Part shown: piece by piece, positions 1 through 9,377 of the stretch | Layout: every line of letters starts with the position of its first letter | How positions within the stretch are numbered: the first letter of the stretch is position 1 | Assembly (NCBI RefSeq): GCF_015477835.1 | Contig: NZ_JADLQN010000001.1 | Span: 1,860,001-1,924,000 of the forward strand | Reading direction: 5' to 3' | DNA: 64,000 nucleotides | Source: Nocardia higoensis | GTDB lineage: Bacteria > Actinomycetota > Actinomycetes > Mycobacteriales > Mycobacteriaceae | Notes under the pieces: generated by a model | The model's input: the letters and a program-made list of their open reading frames with translations, nothing else | Told to the model about the DNA's origin: nothing | Databases searched by the model: none | Made by a program: the position numbers and the translations under genes

Positions 1-18
1 AGCTGTGACAGGGTGGGC

Positions 19-46
19 TGATAAGTATGATCGGCCATACCTATCA
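19..46. promoter_or_regulatory. OxyR-like operator upstream of ahpC
   Basis: The sequence has an 11-bp inverted repeat, TGATAAGTATG and CATACCTATCA, separated by 6 bases, with a single mismatch between the arms. Its ATA/TAT spacing resembles LysR-type OxyR boxes. It lies about 95 bases upstream of the ahpC start codon. In mycolate actinomycetes oxyR is often divergent from ahpC and would lie left of this window; that part is inference. Confidence 0.6.
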
Positions 47-140
47 GTCTAGTGCCACCAATCACCTTTACCTTTCGTAGGGTACTGGGCAAGATGAACC
101 GCGAAGCGTGAATCCACCGAAACGAACGAGGAGAAACAGC

Positions 141-728
141 ATGGCCCTGCTGACCATCGGCGACCAGTTCCCGGCGTACAACCTCACCGCGGTGATCGGC
201 GGTGACCTGTCGAAGGTCGACGCTCAGCAGCCCGACGACTACTTCACCCAGGTCACCAGCGACGATCACGCGGGCAAGTGGCGCATCGTCTTCTTCTGGC
301 CGAAGGACTTCACCTTCGTCTGCCCGACCGAGATCGCCGCCTTCGGCAAGCTGAACGACGAGTTCGCCGACCGCGACGCCCAGGTGCTCGGCGTCTCGGT
401 CGACAACGAGTTCGTGCACTTCCAGTGGCGCGCACAGCACGAGGATCTCAAGACCCTGCCCTTCCCGATGCTGTCGGACCTCAAGCGTGAACTCGCCACG
501 GCCACCGGTGTTCTCAATGCCGACGGCGTCGCCGACCGCGCGACCTTCATCGTCGACCCGAACAACGAGATCCAGTTCGTCTCGGTGACCGCGGGCTCCG
601 TGGGCCGCAACGTCGACGAGGTGCTGCGCGTGCTCGACGCTCTGCAGTCCGACGAGCTGTGCGCCTGCAACTGGAAGAAGGGCGATCCGACCATCAACGC
701 CGGCGAGCTGCTCTCCGCCAGCGTCTGA
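141..728 (+). CDS. ahpC: Alkyl hydroperoxide reductase C (2-Cys peroxiredoxin)
   Basis: A 195-residue cytosolic peroxiredoxin that reduces hydrogen peroxide, organic peroxides and peroxynitrite. The peroxidatic cysteine is C61 in FTFVCPTE, and resolving cysteines C174 and C176 sit in LCACNW. Length and all three positions match M. tuberculosis AhpC, in which AhpD serves as reductant. The start is the ATG at 141 preceded by GAGGAGA; an in-frame upstream ATG at 108 would add 11 basic residues and lacks family support. AhpD follows 122 bases downstream, after a hairpin. The OxyR-like palindrome upstream suggests peroxide induction. Confidence 0.97.
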   Translation: MALLTIGDQFPAYNLTAVIGGDLSKVDAQQPDDYFTQVTSDDHAGKWRIVFFWPKDFTFVCPTEIAAFGKLNDEFADRDAQVLGVSVDNEFVHFQWRAQHEDLKTLPFPMLSDLKRELATATGVLNADGVADRATFIVDPNNEIQFVSVTAGSVGRNVDEVLRVLDALQSDELCACNWKKGDPTINAGELLSASV

Positions 729-750
729 GCGAACCGACCCCTCCCCTTCT

Positions 751-772
751 CCGCTCCCCACTCGGGGAGCGG
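751..772 (+). terminator. Hairpin between ahpC and ahpD (attenuator or processing site)
   Basis: Perfect 9-bp stem CCGCTCCCC/GGGGAGCGG around an ACTC loop, just after the ahpC stop. There is no strong T-run. It probably lowers ahpD expression relative to ahpC or protects the ahpC message. Confidence 0.6.
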
Positions 773-850
773 AACTTTCACCACTCCCCCGGGAGCTCCC
801 TTCCCCCGCCGCCCGCCGGATGGCGGCCCACTGCGAAAGAGGTCATGTAG

Positions 851-1390
851 ATGAGCATTGAGAACCTGAAGAACTCCCTCCCCGAGTACGCCAAGGACCT
901 CAAGCTCAATCTGTCCTCCATCGCACGGACCACCGTGCTGAACGAGCAGCAGCTCTGGGGCACCCTGCTGGCCTCGGCCGCCGCCACCCGCTCGGCCACC
1001 ACGCTGCGCGAGATCGCCGAGGAAGCCGCCGACGTGCTGTCGGCGGAGGCGTACAACGCCGCCCTCGGCGCGGCCTCGATCATGGGCATGAACAACGTGT
1101 TCTACCGGGGCCGGTCGTTCCTGGACGGTCGCTACGACGACCTGCGGGCCGGTCTGCGCATGCAGATCATCGGCAACCCGGGCGTGGACAAGGCCGATTT
1201 CGAGCTGTGGTCCTTCGCGGTCTCCTCGATCAACGGTTGCGCGCACTGCCTCGAGGCGCACGAGCACACCCTGCGTGAGGCGGGCGTGTCGCGCGAGGTG
1301 ATCTTCGAGTCGCTGCGCGCCGCCGCGATCGTGGCCGGCGTCGGTCAGGCCGTGCAGTCCACCGAGACCCTCGCCGCCGTATCGGTCTGA
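851..1390 (+). CDS. ahpD: Alkylhydroperoxidase AhpD
   Basis: A 179-residue all-helical peroxidase and AhpC partner of the carboxymuconolactone decarboxylase fold. The catalytic pair C130 and C133 is in [10 protein letters not shown], with H137 completing the relay; E118 is also present, so all four residues of the M. tuberculosis active site are conserved at the same numbers. In the known system AhpD, fed by lipoamide dehydrogenase and a lipoyl protein, recycles AhpC. AGAGG lies 9 bases before the ATG. Together with ahpC it forms a peroxide-defence operon that ends at the strong hairpin near 1465. Confidence 0.97.
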   Translation: MSIENLKNSLPEYAKDLKLNLSSIARTTVLNEQQLWGTLLASAAATRSATTLREIAEEAADVLSAEAYNAALGAASIMGMNNVFYRGRSFLDGRYDDLRAGLRMQIIGNPGVDKADFELWSFAVSSINGCAHCLEAHEHTLREAGVSREVIFESLRAAAIVAGVGQAVQSTETLAAVSV

Positions 1391-1446
1391 TCCGGCAGTT
1401 CCCGGCTCCCCGGCCTGCGACGGTCACCGCAGTCGAAGGCCCGTCG

Positions 1447-1482
1447 CTCGAGGGCCCGTCGCTCCCGCGACGGGCCCTCGAG
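1447..1482. terminator. Bidirectional terminator between ahpD and the AMP ligase
   Basis: Perfect 15-bp stem (CTCGAGGGCCCGTCG and its complement) around a 6-base loop, between two convergent genes. It would work in both directions. Confidence 0.85.
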
Positions 1483-1492
1483 GCGTTCGGAC

Positions 1493-3121
1493 TCAGTGCA
1501 ATTCGCGCAGCTTCCGCACGAGTACCTTGCCGCTCGGATTGCGCGGCAGCTCGTCGAGGAAGACCACATCGCGCGGCACCTTGTAGCGGGCGAGCCGGGT
1601 GCGCACATGATCGCGGACGTCCTCGGCGGTGAGCCGGTGGCCGGGGCGGCGCACCACGGCCACCCGCAGACGCTGGCCGTATTCCTCGTCCTCGACTCCG
1701 AACGCGCTCACCTCGGCCACCGCGGGATGGGCTGCCAGCAGTTCCTCCACCTCGCCGGGGAAGACGTTCTCGCCCCCGGACACGATCATGTCGTCGGCCC
1801 GGCCGTCGACGAAGAGCCGACCGGCCCGGTCGAAATGCCCGAGGTCGCCGGTGGACATGAGTCCACGCACCCGTTCCTTGTCGCCGCCGCCGGTGTAGCC
1901 CTCGAACTGGTAGTCGTTGCCGACGAAGATCCGCCCGGTCCGGCCGGAGGGCAGTTCGCGACCGTCATCCCCGAGGATCTTCACCACCGCTCCGGGCACC
2001 GGCGGTCCTACGCATCCCGGCGCGGCGGCCAGATCGGCGGGGGTCGCGATGGTCGCGTAGGCGGCTTCGGTGGAGCCGTAGACGTTGTAGAGCACCGGGC
2101 CGAAGGCCTCGACGGCCCGCGCGTACAGTGGCGCGCCGAGCTGGGAGCCCGCGACGAAGACGATCCGCAGCCGCGACAGGTCGTATCGGGCGCGGGCATC
2201 CGGGCAGGCGTCGACCATGCGCCGCAGCATCACCGGCACCACGACCAGGGTGTCGGCCCGGTGTTCGGCGAGGCTGTCGAGCACCGCCCGCGGATCGAAC
2301 CGGCGGCGGATCACCAGGGTCGAGCCGAAACCGACCGCCATCATCGTGTGCGCGAAGCCGAGCGTGTGGAACAGCGGCGCCGGGCACTCGACAACCTGCC
2401 TGGCACGCAACGGGACCCGGCCGAGGACGCCGCCGAGCGGAGTCAGCGAGGTCGGTTCGCCGCGCGGCGCGCCCTTCGGCGTTCCGGTGGTCCCGCTGGT
2501 GAGCAGCACGATCCGGGCGGCGGTGCGCGGGCGGCGGGCCGGGGTGCGCGAACCGCCCGCGATGAGATTGTCCAAGGTGTCGATCGCCGGGGCGTCGGTC
2601 CATGCCCGATAGCGACCGCGGCGCGGGCGGTGATCACCGAGCAGCGCGGCGAACTCGTCGTCGCAGACCAGCAGGTCCACCCCTTCGCGCGTCATCACCT
2701 CGCGCAGCTGCTCGGCCCCGAAATCGGTGTTCAGCAGAATGATTCGCGCGCCGCACTTCGCCGCGGCGAACACCGCGTAGTGGAAGCCGCGATGATTGCG
2801 GGTCAGCACGGCCACGCCCTCGCCGTCGCACAGCCCTCGTGCGCGCCAAGCATTGGCCAGCGCCGTGGTGCGCTCGTCGAGCTCGCGGAAGCTGACGCTG
2901 CCACGGTCGTCGATCAGCGCGGCGCGATCGCGGTAGCGCAGCGCGGCCACCGTGGCCAGGCCACCCAGCATGCCCGAGCGCGCGACCGCCAACCCCATCC
3001 GGGCGAGCCGATCCGGACGCTCCGGGGTCACCAACCCGGCCCGTACCGCCAGCCCCGCGGCATAGGTCTCGCCGACGACCCGGCGCGCTATCCCCGTGCC
3101 TGCCGCCACGGCCTTCGTCAT
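1493..3121 (-). CDS. Acyl-CoA synthetase / AMP-dependent ligase (FadD-like)
   Basis: A 542-residue member of the ANL superfamily, which activates a carboxylic acid as an acyl-adenylate and transfers it to CoA. The A3 phosphate-binding motif TSGTTGTPKG begins at residue 208, YGSTEA forms motif A5, STGD is A7, and the C-terminal catalytic lysine is in PSGK (about residue 532). The start at 3121 is preceded by GAGGTGGG; the reading frame is open another 34 codons upstream, but that extension looks non-coding. The substrate cannot be read from sequence; medium- or long-chain fatty acid is likely in this group. The gene converges on ahpD and is monocistronic here. Confidence 0.88.
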   Translation of the reverse strand: MTKAVAAGTGIARRVVGETYAAGLAVRAGLVTPERPDRLARMGLAVARSGMLGGLATVAALRYRDRAALIDDRGSVSFRELDERTTALANAWRARGLCDGEGVAVLTRNHRGFHYAVFAAAKCGARIILLNTDFGAEQLREVMTREGVDLLVCDDEFAALLGDHRPRRGRYRAWTDAPAIDTLDNLIAGGSRTPARRPRTAARIVLLTSGTTGTPKGAPRGEPTSLTPLGGVLGRVPLRARQVVECPAPLFHTLGFAHTMMAVGFGSTLVIRRRFDPRAVLDSLAEHRADTLVVVPVMLRRMVDACPDARARYDLSRLRIVFVAGSQLGAPLYARAVEAFGPVLYNVYGSTEAAYATIATPADLAAAPGCVGPPVPGAVVKILGDDGRELPSGRTGRIFVGNDYQFEGYTGGGDKERVRGLMSTGDLGHFDRAGRLFVDGRADDMIVSGGENVFPGEVEELLAAHPAVAEVSAFGVEDEEYGQRLRVAVVRRPGHRLTAEDVRDHVRTRLARYKVPRDVVFLDELPRNPSGKVLVRKLRELH

Positions 3122-3435
3122 CGGACCCACCTCACACCACACGCGCACACCACCTCCATCGACACCGGGACGACGGATCGCCGCCCCGCACGCACCGATC
3201 TGATCCGGCCGAACCCGGGTCATCCGCGCGAACCGGTCCTCCTGGCACGTGCACCACCCCGACCACCACGACGAATGTCTTCACCCTAGGTCGTGAGCGG
3301 CGGGCCCGTCGATACACCGTGTGCCGATCAGACGCCAGGCACCGGTGTGCGGGTGATCGGCCGCCGGACCCCAGCCCTGTGCGCGCGGGCCGCGGCCGAA
3401 AGCACCACCGGGCTGCCCGGTAGTCTGGGGAGGCG
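3122..3435. other. Divergent intergenic region, no gene seen
   Basis: 314 bases between the divergent AMP ligase and hrpA. It should hold both promoters. I see no convincing operator, structured RNA or small gene. Confidence 0.5.
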
Positions 3436-6400
3436 ATGACCAGGACAGCTACCACCGGAACCCGCGAGCTCCGCACCCGCCTGGCGAATCTCTCCCTCCG
3501 CGACGAACACCGGCTGCGCCGTCGGCTCGACCGCGCACGGGGTACCGACCTCGACGAGATCGCCGCCGACATCTCCGCCGCCGAGGCACGTATCGCGTCC
3601 AGGCGCGCGTCGGTACCGCGGATCAGCTACCCGGAACAGCTGCCGGTCAGCGCGCGCCGCGACGACATCGCCGCCGCCATCGCCGCCCATCAGGTCGTCG
3701 TGGTGGCCGGCGAGACCGGTTCGGGCAAGACCACCCAGATTCCGAAGATCTGCCTGGAACTGGGGCGCGGCATCCGCGGGGTCATCGGCCACACCCAGCC
3801 GCGCAGGCTGGCCGCCCGCACGGTCGCCGAGCGGATCGCCGAGGAACTGGGCACCGAACTCGGCGAAACTGTCGGCTTCACGGTGCGCTTCACCGATCAG
3901 GTCTCCGAGCACACCCTGGTCAAGCTCATGACCGACGGAATCCTGCTCGCCGAGATCCAGCGCGACCGGCTGCTGCGCCGTTACGACACGATCATCATCG
4001 ACGAAGCGCACGAGCGCAGCCTCAATATCGACTTCCTGCTCGGCTATCTGGCGCAGCTGCTGCCGCAGCGTCCGGACCTGAAGGTGATCATCACCTCGGC
4101 CACCATCGACCCGGAACTGTTCGCCCGCCATTTCGCCGGACCGGACGGCACGCCCGCCCCGATCGTCGAGGTGTCGGGCCGGTCGTATCCGGTGGAGATC
4201 CGCTACCGGCCGCTGAACTCGGAACTACCCGCAGCAGACGACGAGGACGACGACTCCGGCGGGACCGTTGTGGCCCGCGACCCGGTGGACGCCGTCGGCG
4301 AGGCCGTGCGCGAACTCTTCGCCGAGGGGGACGGCGACGTGCTGGTGTTCTTGTCCGGCGAACGCGAGATCCGTGACACCGCGGACGCCCTGCGCGATCT
4401 GAAACTGCCGCGCACCGAGATCGTGCCGCTCTACGCCCGGCTCTCGGCGGCCGAGCAGCACAAGGTGTTCGCCCCACATACCGGCCGCCGCGTGGTGCTG
4501 GCCACCAATGTCGCCGAGACCTCGCTGACCGTACCGGGCATCCGCTACGTGATCGACCCCGGCACCGCGCGCATCTCCCGCTATTCGCTGCGCACCAAAG
4601 TGCAACGCCTGCCGATCGAACCGATCTCCCAGGCCTCGGCCCGCCAGCGATCGGGCCGCTGCGGTCGAGTCGCGGACGGTATCTGCATCCGGCTGTATTC
4701 CGAGGAGGACTTCGAGTCCCGACCCACCTTCACCGAACCGGAGATCCTGCGCACCAACCTCGCCGCGGTCATCCTCCAGATGACCGCGCTCGGCCTGGGC
4801 GACATCGAGAAATTCCCCTTCGTCGAAGCTCCGGACCGACGGGCGATCCGCGACGGCATCGCCCTGCTCCAGGAGTTGGGCGCACTCGAGAGCGCCGAGG
4901 CCGGAGACGCCGATCCGAACGACACTCGCGGTGCGGGTCGGGCCGACGATCCGGTCACCGGGGCAGGCGACCGAGTGCGCGGCGACGGCGGAGCACGCCG
5001 GGACGACACGACCGGCGAGGGTTCCCGCGGGCAACCCGACAGCGTGAACCCCGCCCAGCGCGGCACAGGACTCGGTGACACCCCGACCGATCCCACCGAA
5101 CCCGCAAGCTCCCGGGAACCGGCGGAGCCGGGCTCGGCGCACACTCCCGGCAGGTCGCGCAGGCGGCGACGTGGCGGCGAGGGCGCCGGCGGGATGGTGC
5201 TGACACCGACCGGCCGGGAGATGGCCCAGCTGCCCGTCGACCCGCGGATGGCGCGAATGTTGGTCCAGGCCAACCGGAACGGATGCCTGCGCGATGTGCT
5301 GGTGATCGTCGCGGCGCTGTCCATCCAGGATGTGCGCGAGCGGCCCGCCGATCACCAGCAGGCCGCCGACGCCGCGCACGCCCGATTCGTCGTGGAGGGC
5401 TCGGACTTCCTGGCCTATCTGCGTTTGTGGGACTACCTCACCGAGCAGCGCGCATCCCTGTCGTCGAACCAGTTCCGCCGGATGTGCCGCGACGAGTTCC
5501 TGCACTACCTGCGGATCAGGGAGTGGCAGGATCTGCACGGGCAGTTGCGCACCATCACCCGAGGCCTCGGCTGGGCCTCGGACCGCCGGGATGTCACTGC
5601 GGTACAGAAGGTCACGCCCACCCGTGAGGAGGGCACGGCGCAGCAGCAGGCCGGCTCGGGGCGCGGGCGCGGCTCGTCGTCGCGGCGCGGCGGCAGGCCC
5701 GCTGTGCCGCGCGAGACCTCGCCGACCCGGCGGGGCGTCGCATCGCAGGTGCGCCAGGACGACCAGGCGGCGGCGGATCGACCCGGCGCGCCGGAGGGCG
5801 ATTGGGACTCCACCGCCATCCATCAATCGCTGCTGGCGGGCATGCTCTCCCATATCGGCGTCCGCGAAGCCGAGTCGCGCGAGTTCCTCGGCGCGCGCGG
5901 CGCGAAGTTCATGATCTTCCCCGGTTCCTCGCTGGCGAAGAAACCACCGCGCTGGGCGATGGCCGCGGAGCTGGTGGAGACCTCGCGCCTGTGGGGGCGC
6001 ATGGCGGCGAAGGTGGAGCCGGAGTGGGCCGAGCGGCTGGCCGGTCATCTGGTGAAGCGCACTTATTCCGAACCGCACTGGTCGGCCAAGCGCGGCGCTG
6101 CCCGCGCCTACGAACGGGTCACCCTGTACGGGGTCCCGCTGGTCACCGGGCGACCGGTGGACTACGGGCGCATCGACCCCGAGCTCTCGCGCGAACTGTT
6201 CATCCGCCACGCCTTGGTGCAGGGTGAGTGGCGCACCGAACACCGCTTCTTCCACCGCAACCGGGAATTGCTCGACGATGTCGCCGACCTCGAGCATCGC
6301 GCTCGCCGCCGCGACATCCTCGTCGACGACGAGGTGCTCTTCGAGTTCTACGACAAGCGCATCCCCGCCGATGTGGTGTCGGCACGCCATTTCGACACCT

Positions 6401-7854
6401 GGTGGAAGAAGGCCAGGCGGGCGAACGCCGAACTGTTGGATTTCACCACCACGACCGTGGTCAACGACGCCGCGGCCGCGCTCGACCCCACCGACTTCCC
6501 CGACGCCTGGCGTCAGGGCGAGTTGAGTTTTCCGCTCACCTACCAGTTCGAGCCGGGCCGCGACGACGACGGCGTCACGATTCGCATTCCCGTCGAGCAG
6601 CTCGCGCACGTCCGCCCAGTCGGCTTCGACTGGCTGGTGCCGGGTATGCGCACCGAACTCGTCGGCGCGCTGATCAAGACGCTGCCGAAATCGCTGCGCC
6701 GCAGCGTGGTCCCCGCACCGGACTTCGCCGCCGCGGCACTGGCCTCGCTCACGCCGCGCTCCGAGCCGCTGCGGATCGGTCTGGCCAGGGAGTTGTCGCG
6801 GTTGGGTGGCGTCACCATCTCCCCTACCGACCTCGACCCCGACGCGTTGCCCGCGCACCTGCGGATGACCTTCGCCGCCGTCGACCGATCGGGCGAGGTA
6901 CTCGCCTCGGGCAAGAGCGTGACCGAGTTGAAAACCCGGCTGGCGGAGCAGGTTTCCCGCTCGGTGGCCCGAGCGACCGCGGGAGCCGAACGCGCGCCCG
7001 CCACGGTGTGGACCTCCGAGTCGCTCGGCACCGTACCGGAGAAGGTCCGCAGACAGGTCGCCGGTCAGACGGTGACCGGCTATCCGGCGCTGGTGCCCGA
7101 GGGTGGGGGCGTCGCGGTCCGGGTGCTCAGTTCCCCGGCCGAACAGGCCGCCGCGATGCGGTCGGGCACTCGCGCGTTGGTACTGCGGGCGATCCCTACC
7201 TCGGTGCGCACTGTCACCTCCGGTCTGAGCTCGGCCGACCGGCTCGCGCTGAGTCAGAACCCGTACGGCTCGCTCGATGCCCTGGTGGAGGACTGCCGCG
7301 CCGCCGCGGCCGAGGAACTCGTCGCCGCCGCGGGCGGGCCGGTGCGCGAGCCCGAACGCTTCCAGGAACTGGTGGCGACGATCCGCCCGCGGATGGCGAG
7401 CACGGTGGCCGCCGTCGTGCGGCTCGTGGTGCCGGTGCTGGCCGAAGCGCATCAGGTGAGCACCGCTCTGGCCGCCGCCAAGGAGGCCGACATCGCCGAG
7501 GACGTGCGCGCGCAGCTGGGGGAACTCGTGTTCCGTGGCTTCATCTCCGAATTCGGCCGGGTCCGGCTGCGGGAGCTGCCCCGTTACCTGCGCGCGGCCA
7601 GGGTGCGGCTCGAGGCGCTGCCTGCCTCGGCCGTGCGCGACCGCCAGGGCATGGCCGAGGTCGACCGCGCGCTGGCCGCCTACGACCGCTTGCTGCGGGC
7701 GCTGCCCGAATCCCGGCGCACCGCACCGGAAGTCCTGGAGATCTGGTGGATGATCGAGGAACTCCGCGTGAGCCTGTTCGCCCAGAAACTCGGCACCCCT
7801 TACCCGGTCTCGGCGAAGCGGATCGAGAAGGCGATCAGCACGATTCGTCGTTGA
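3436..7854 (+). CDS. hrpA: DEAH-box ATP-dependent RNA helicase HrpA
   Basis: A 1472-residue DEAH/RHA helicase. Walker A GETGSGKT starts at residue 92 and DEAH at residue 189; SAT (motif III) and the QRSGRCGR motif VI follow, then the HA2 region, an OB-like segment and a long C-terminal DUF3418-type domain ending in MIEELRVSLFAQ. HrpA remodels structured mRNA and, in E. coli, rescues stalled ribosomes. Two low-complexity, Gly/Arg/Pro-rich insertions interrupt it, at about residues 490-580 and 720-790; they look like disordered linkers or RNA-binding tails. It is slightly longer than E. coli HrpA (about 1300 residues) because of these. It ends 18 bases from the convergent nrdR stop. Confidence 0.95.
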   Translation: MTRTATTGTRELRTRLANLSLRDEHRLRRRLDRARGTDLDEIAADISAAEARIASRRASVPRISYPEQLPVSARRDDIAAAIAAHQVVVVAGETGSGKTTQIPKICLELGRGIRGVIGHTQPRRLAARTVAERIAEELGTELGETVGFTVRFTDQVSEHTLVKLMTDGILLAEIQRDRLLRRYDTIIIDEAHERSLNIDFLLGYLAQLLPQRPDLKVIITSATIDPELFARHFAGPDGTPAPIVEVSGRSYPVEIRYRPLNSELPAADDEDDDSGGTVVARDPVDAVGEAVRELFAEGDGDVLVFLSGEREIRDTADALRDLKLPRTEIVPLYARLSAAEQHKVFAPHTGRRVVLATNVAETSLTVPGIRYVIDPGTARISRYSLRTKVQRLPIEPISQASARQRSGRCGRVADGICIRLYSEEDFESRPTFTEPEILRTNLAAVILQMTALGLGDIEKFPFVEAPDRRAIRDGIALLQELGALESAEAGDADPNDTRGAGRADDPVTGAGDRVRGDGGARRDDTTGEGSRGQPDSVNPAQRGTGLGDTPTDPTEPASSREPAEPGSAHTPGRSRRRRRGGEGAGGMVLTPTGREMAQLPVDPRMARMLVQANRNGCLRDVLVIVAALSIQDVRERPADHQQAADAAHARFVVEGSDFLAYLRLWDYLTEQRASLSSNQFRRMCRDEFLHYLRIREWQDLHGQLRTITRGLGWASDRRDVTAVQKVTPTREEGTAQQQAGSGRGRGSSSRRGGRPAVPRETSPTRRGVASQVRQDDQAAADRPGAPEGDWDSTAIHQSLLAGMLSHIGVREAESREFLGARGAKFMIFPGSSLAKKPPRWAMAAELVETSRLWGRMAAKVEPEWAERLAGHLVKRTYSEPHWSAKRGAARAYERVTLYGVPLVTGRPVDYGRIDPELSRELFIRHALVQGEWRTEHRFFHRNRELLDDVADLEHRARRRDILVDDEVLFEFYDKRIPADVVSARHFDTWWKKARRANAELLDFTTTTVVNDAAAALDPTDFPDAWRQGELSFPLTYQFEPGRDDDGVTIRIPVEQLAHVRPVGFDWLVPGMRTELVGALIKTLPKSLRRSVVPAPDFAAAALASLTPRSEPLRIGLARELSRLGGVTISPTDLDPDALPAHLRMTFAAVDRSGEVLASGKSVTELKTRLAEQVSRSVARATAGAERAPATVWTSESLGTVPEKVRRQVAGQTVTGYPALVPEGGGVAVRVLSSPAEQAAAMRSGTRALVLRAIPTSVRTVTSGLSSADRLALSQNPYGSLDALVEDCRAAAAEELVAAAGGPVREPERFQELVATIRPRMASTVAAVVRLVVPVLAEAHQVSTALAAAKEADIAEDVRAQLGELVFRGFISEFGRVRLRELPRYLRAARVRLEALPASAVRDRQGMAEVDRALAAYDRLLRALPESRRTAPEVLEIWWMIEELRVSLFAQKLGTPYPVSAKRIEKAISTIRR

Positions 7855-7872
7855 CCTGCGATCGGCCTGCCG

Positions 7873-8343
7873 TCACTCCGCCGAAGCGCCCGCGCCCGCT
7901 CGGGCCGCCCGCATGGCGCTGATCTCGCGCTCGAAATCCTCGGCCGAGGTGAACGACCGGTAGACCGAGGCGAAGCGCAGATAGGCCACCTCGTCGAGAT
8001 CGCGCAGCGGACCGAGGATGGCCAGGCCGACCTCGTGGCTGGGAACCTCCGGCGAGCCCTTCGCGCGGACCGCGTCCTCGACTTTCTGGGCCAGCAGGTT
8101 CAGCGCGTCGTCGTCGACCTCCCTGCCCTGGCAGGCGCGGCGCACGCCACGAATGACCTTCTCGCGGCTGAACGGCTCGGTGACGCCGCTGCGCTTGACC
8201 ACCGAGAGTATGGCGGTCTCGACGGTGGTGAACCGGCGCCCACAGGTGGGACAGGAACGCCGCCTGCGGATCGCCGCACCTTCCTCGGCTTCGCGCGAGT
8301 CGACGACCCGGGAGTCGGGGTGTCGGCAGTACGGGCAGTGCAT
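7873..8343 (-). CDS. nrdR: Transcriptional repressor NrdR
   Basis: A 156-residue regulator of ribonucleotide reductase genes that binds NrdR boxes and senses ATP/dATP. The N-terminal zinc ribbon is visible as CPYC near residue 3 and CPTC near residue 31, followed by the ATP-cone domain (VVKRSG...FSREKV). The start at 8343 gives the canonical MHCPYC N-terminus, with GAAGGAT upstream; the frame extends 11 codons further without support. In mycobacteria nrdR lies beside the ChiZ gene and lexA, as here. No NrdR boxes were found in the window, so its targets lie elsewhere. Confidence 0.96.
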   Translation of the reverse strand: MHCPYCRHPDSRVVDSREAEEGAAIRRRRSCPTCGRRFTTVETAILSVVKRSGVTEPFSREKVIRGVRRACQGREVDDDALNLLAQKVEDAVRAKGSPEVPSHEVGLAILGPLRDLDEVAYLRFASVYRSFTSAEDFEREISAMRAARAGAGASAE

Positions 8344-8654
8344 CCGAGATCCTTCGTCCGTGCGTGCCCCTCGCATCCGGTCGCCTGGTGCGGGCGGCCG
8401 AGCCCGGCGAGCACGTGTCCAGGCAGGTAGGCAGTATGCCGAGTTTACCTGCCCAGCTCAGGACATCACTTGCCACTGCGTGCCGAGATCGGCGAGCATG
8501 CGCGATCAACCGGCCCTGGTGCGGCTTCTGCCAGTGCGATTCGCCGAGGACGAGGCCCGCCGGCGGCCGATTCGTCATCAGTTCGATATGACGGGGCAGC
8601 AGGTCGCCGGTGATCCAGGCCCAGCGACTGTCGCGATCGGCCCAGGTCAGTTCA
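8344..8654. other. Gap between nrdR and the ChiZ-like gene; possible decayed coding stretch
   Basis: 311 bases without an assigned gene. On the minus strand one frame, from about 8659 to 8504, reads as a Trp-rich peptide with roughly 83% G/C at third positions by hand count, much like real genes here. It has no plausible start codon and follows an in-frame stop at 8668-8666. It could be a remnant, a frameshifted extension of the upstream gene, or chance. The remainder should include the nrdR promoter. Confidence 0.35.
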
Positions 8655-9194
8655 CTACTTCCACATCACCGGTGACACACGTTCGTCCAGGCGAGGCGGT
8701 TCGGTCATGCCGTGGTGCGCGGGCGCGGCCGGATCGGGCGTCCCGGCCCGCCACTGCGCCAGCAGCAGCATCGTCACCACGAACAGCGCGGTGACCAGTG
8801 CCGCCACCGCGAGCATCGCGAAGCCCGCCTGCGCACGCTCGACCCGCACGGCCGGTGACGGCACATGAGGACGCCGACGCGGTGCGACCCGGGCCCGTTC
8901 GTAGCGCACCGGCGCGCCCCCCGGCCTGCCGACCAGTGGCCGTCGGTCGACCTGCCGCACCCGTCGGGCGTCCCGGCCGACGACACGCCGCCCGCGCACC
9001 GGGAGCTTGCGCCCCACGTCGGCGTCACGAACCCCCGGAGCGCACGTCGCCGAACGGTATTCCACGATGGCGCCGCGCGCCGCGTCGCATTCCTCGACGT
9101 CGCGCAGCGCGGGGGACATTCCCGCTCCGAAGTCATCGTCGACAAGCGGCGGAGTCGCGGATCTCGCTGCGATGGAACGGATCTGGTGGTTCAT
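8655..9194 (-). CDS. ChiZ-like DNA-damage-inducible membrane protein lacking a LysM domain
   Basis: A 179-residue protein with a long Arg/Pro-rich, probably disordered cytoplasmic N-terminus (residues 1 to about 130), one transmembrane helix containing [17 protein letters not shown] (about residues 132-156), and a short outer tail of about 25 residues. Position, orientation and topology match M. tuberculosis Rv2719c (ChiZ), an SOS-induced division inhibitor. ChiZ carries a C-terminal LysM domain that I cannot see here. The start ATG at 9194 has GGAGG 8 bases upstream. The gene is divergent from lexA, with two SOS boxes between them. The functional call rests on context and topology rather than on a catalytic motif. 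Confidence 0.65.
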   Translation of the reverse strand: MNHQIRSIAARSATPPLVDDDFGAGMSPALRDVEECDAARGAIVEYRSATCAPGVRDADVGRKLPVRGRRVVGRDARRVRQVDRRPLVGRPGGAPVRYERARVAPRRRPHVPSPAVRVERAQAGFAMLAVAALVTALFVVTMLLLAQWRAGTPDPAAPAHHGMTEPPRLDERVSPVMWK

Positions 9195-9313
9195 CGGCCA
9201 AACCTCCGTGGGGAATTTCCAGGGGAAACCGTCGTGATGGGGATGTCGGCGGGAGACTCGCGGCCTCCCCGGTTCGGGACGCACAGCCGGTGCGGTAATC
9301 GCTCACATGTTCG

Positions 9314-9329
9314 AAGAACGTATGTTCGA
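9314..9329. promoter_or_regulatory. SOS box (LexA operator), distal
   Basis: AAGAACGTATGTTCGA contains a perfect GAAC-N4-GTTC core at 9316-9327, the actinobacterial LexA consensus. It lies about 120 bases from both the ChiZ-like start and the lexA start, so it could serve either promoter. Confidence 0.8.
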
Positions 9330-9377
9330 ATTTCTAGCACGCGAACTCCGCGATGTCACCACCCCCGCCGACGCGAG

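Noticed and set aside
1496..3289. 597-codon open frame on the plus strand
   Set aside because: Antisense to the AMP ligase, which has complete family motifs. Composition is low-complexity Arg/Pro/Gly/His.
4225..7452. 1075-codon open frame on the minus strand
   Set aside because: It lies wholly antisense to hrpA, has no recognisable motifs and no ribosome-binding site. Long antisense frames are expected in high-GC DNA.
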